Assembly (NCBI GenBank): GCA_013214245.1
Contig: JABSQE010000074.1
Coordinates: 1-7,069, forward strand
Direction: 5' to 3'
Origin: Hyphomicrobiaceae bacterium
GTDB lineage: Bacteria > Pseudomonadota > Alphaproteobacteria > Rhizobiales > Hyphomicrobiaceae
DNA: 7,069 bases
In this document: positions 5,632-7,069 of the stretch, in pieces
How the letters are laid out: the number at the start of each line of letters is the position of its first letter
How positions within the stretch are numbered: position 1 is the first letter of the stretch
Program-made: the position numbers and the translations under genes
Notes under the pieces: generated by a model
Seen by the model: only the letters and a program-made list of their open reading frames with translations
Told to the model about the DNA's origin: nothing
Database searches by the model: none

Positions 5632-7069
5632 ATGAGCAGGAATATACTACTCAGTTTGTTGGCTAAGGTTCAAACATCCTCTCTTATCTTAGTAGGTAAG
5701 AATATGCTGCCCTACATCTGGCCGAAAAACCGCCCAGACCTTCGTCGTCGAGTTTTATTAGCAATAGTCGTCTTGATAATTTCTAAGATTATTACAGTGC
5801 TCGCACCAATCTTTTACAAATCTGCAACGGATTTACTTTCAAAAGTTTCAAATGGTCCCGAGGCTTTAAAAACTACTAATATTGGCCTTGTAGTCATTTT
5901 TATGATCATTGCCTATGGTGTAAGTCGTGTGCTTACGGTGGTATGCACCCAAATCGGAGATATGCTTTTCACATCTGTTGGGCAGTGCGCTATACGTTCT
6001 TTGAACAATAGAACATTCCGTCATTTACATCATCTTTCGCTACGCTATCACCTAGAAACTCGCTTAGGCAATCTCTCTCGTGTTCTTGAGCGGGCGACTA
6101 GGGCTGTTGAGCTTATTATAAGAAATGGTATTTTAAACTTAATCCCTACAATTTTCGAACTTTTCTGTCTCACTATTGTTCTATTATTTTTCTTTAATTG
6201 GGTTTACGTCTTCATCACTGCTATTACAGTAATTCTCTATATGTGGTTTACGTTTTCAGCAACTGAGTGGCGTATGACCATTCGCCGTGAAATGAACGAT
6301 AGCGACACGGAAGCAAACATTAAAGCAGTCGATAGCCTGCTGAATTTTGAAACCGTAAAATATTTCGGAAATGAGGAGATGGAAGCCCGTCTTTTTGATC
6401 GATCTATGAAGCGCTATGAGAGAGCTGCTGTACGTACCTATTACTCACTTGGTATTTTAAACACAGGCCAAGCTATCATTTTTACAGTTGGCATGACATC
6501 TTGTATGGCTCTTACAGCACACGGCGTGACGATGGGAAATCATACAGTTGGTGATTTGGTTATGATAAATGCACTCATGATCCAGCTTTACATACCCTTG
6601 AATTTCATGGGGTTTGCCTACCGAGAATTGCGCCAAGGCCTGGTTGATCTTGAAACTGTGTTTGCTCTTCTTGAGCAGCATCCAGAGATCAAGGACCTAC
6701 CCAACGCCTCAGACCTTGAAGTACGACAAGGAGAAATTAAATTTGAACATGTCACTTTCTCCTACGATACTGAGCGGGTGGTTCTCAAAGACTTGTCTTT
6801 CGTATGTGAACCAGGTAGTTTCGTTGCTTTGGTTGGTCCATCTGGAGCTGGCAAATCTACAATTAGTAACATATTATTTCGATTTTACGATATTACAGAA
6901 GGAGAGGTAAGTATTGATGGTCAGAATATCGCCAATTTGCAACAAAAATCATTACGCTCGGCAATAGGAATAGTACCACAGAATGCGGTGTTGTTTAACG
7001 ATACCATTTTTTATAACATACATTACGGGCGCCTGGATGCAACTGATGAGGAGGTGTGCGAAGCCGCTC
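5632..7069 (+). CDS. Atm1-type ABC half-transporter (permease-ATPase), cut by right edge
   Basis: This is an inner-membrane homodimeric exporter of the Atm1/ABCB7/HMT1 group. Bacterial members such as Novosphingobium Atm1 export glutathione-linked compounds and relieve heavy-metal stress; mitochondrial ones serve cytosolic iron-sulfur assembly. 479 codons are present of a usual length near 600. The membrane domain has six likely helices at about 41-62, 84-105, 170-188, 191-210, 277-300 and 308-330. Family motifs include RREMNDSDTEAN (218-229), SLLNFETVKYFGNEE, NTGQ (277-280) and PLNFMGFAYRE. N277, Q280, G327 and R331 match glutathione-contacting positions as I recall them from the Novosphingobium structure. 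The ATPase domain starts near 369, with Walker A GPSGAGKS (402-409) and Q-loop Q450; signature, Walker B and H-loop lie beyond the edge. Start at 5632 is the first ATG and its ribosome site is weak (AGG about 14 bases upstream); ATG 5704 (residue 25, just before LPYIWP) has AGGTAAG upstream and is a real alternative. Confidence 0.95.
   Translation, partial: MSRNILLSLLAKVQTSSLILVGKNMLPYIWPKNRPDLRRRVLLAIVVLIISKIITVLAPIFYKSATDLLSKVSNGPEALKTTNIGLVVIFMIIAYGVSRVLTVVCTQIGDMLFTSVGQCAIRSLNNRTFRHLHHLSLRYHLETRLGNLSRVLERATRAVELIIRNGILNLIPTIFELFCLTIVLLFFFNWVYVFITAITVILYMWFTFSATEWRMTIRREMNDSDTEANIKAVDSLLNFETVKYFGNEEMEARLFDRSMKRYERAAVRTYYSLGILNTGQAIIFTVGMTSCMALTAHGVTMGNHTVGDLVMINALMIQLYIPLNFMGFAYRELRQGLVDLETVFALLEQHPEIKDLPNASDLEVRQGEIKFEHVTFSYDTERVVLKDLSFVCEPGSFVALVGPSGAGKSTISNILFRFYDITEGEVSIDGQNIANLQQKSLRSAIGIVPQNAVLFNDTIFYNIHYGRLDATDEEVCEAA

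Noticed and set aside
6614..6910. 98-residue plus-strand frame within the ABC transporter gene
   Set aside because: A different-frame shadow of the conserved ATPase domain.

Overview
The window looks like chromosomal DNA of an AT-rich alphaproteobacterium, most likely of the Hyphomicrobiales (Rhizobiales) type. The aerobic-type cobaltochelatase subunit CobN lies next to CobW, and the right edge carries an Atm1-like half-transporter very close to alphaproteobacterial homologues. Low GC, two gene-free gaps (about 440 and about 1,070 bases) and A-rich coding sequence suggest a reduced or eroding, perhaps host-associated, genome. That is inference, and I cannot name a genus.

Left part, minus strand: cobW (2696 down to 1680) is followed by the 5' third of cobN, which runs off the left edge. 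CobN is the large subunit of the ATP-dependent cobaltochelatase (with CobS and CobT) that inserts cobalt into the corrin ring of vitamin B12. CobW is a P-loop GTPase thought to deliver metal to it. A gene-free gap of 444-516 bases (depending on the cobN start) separates the two. No cobalamin riboswitch was seen upstream of cobW.

Middle (about 2697-3816): a divergent, AT-rich intergenic region without a recognisable gene or tRNA. It holds several small dyads, a possible branched structure at 3136-3187, a tandem 10-mer at 3201-3220, and a strand-biased excess of TCTAA.

Right part, plus strand: a secreted or membrane-anchored 590-residue protein with a C-terminal LysM domain and an otherwise unrecognised body (3817-5589). 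After 42 bases comes an Atm1-type ABC exporter (5632 to the right edge, cut within the ATPase domain). The two are probably co-transcribed.

I see no CRISPR array, transposase, phage gene or obvious defence system. Most of the window is ordinary. What deserves a second look is the unassigned body of the LysM protein, the structured intergenic region, and signs of erosion around the cobalamin genes.
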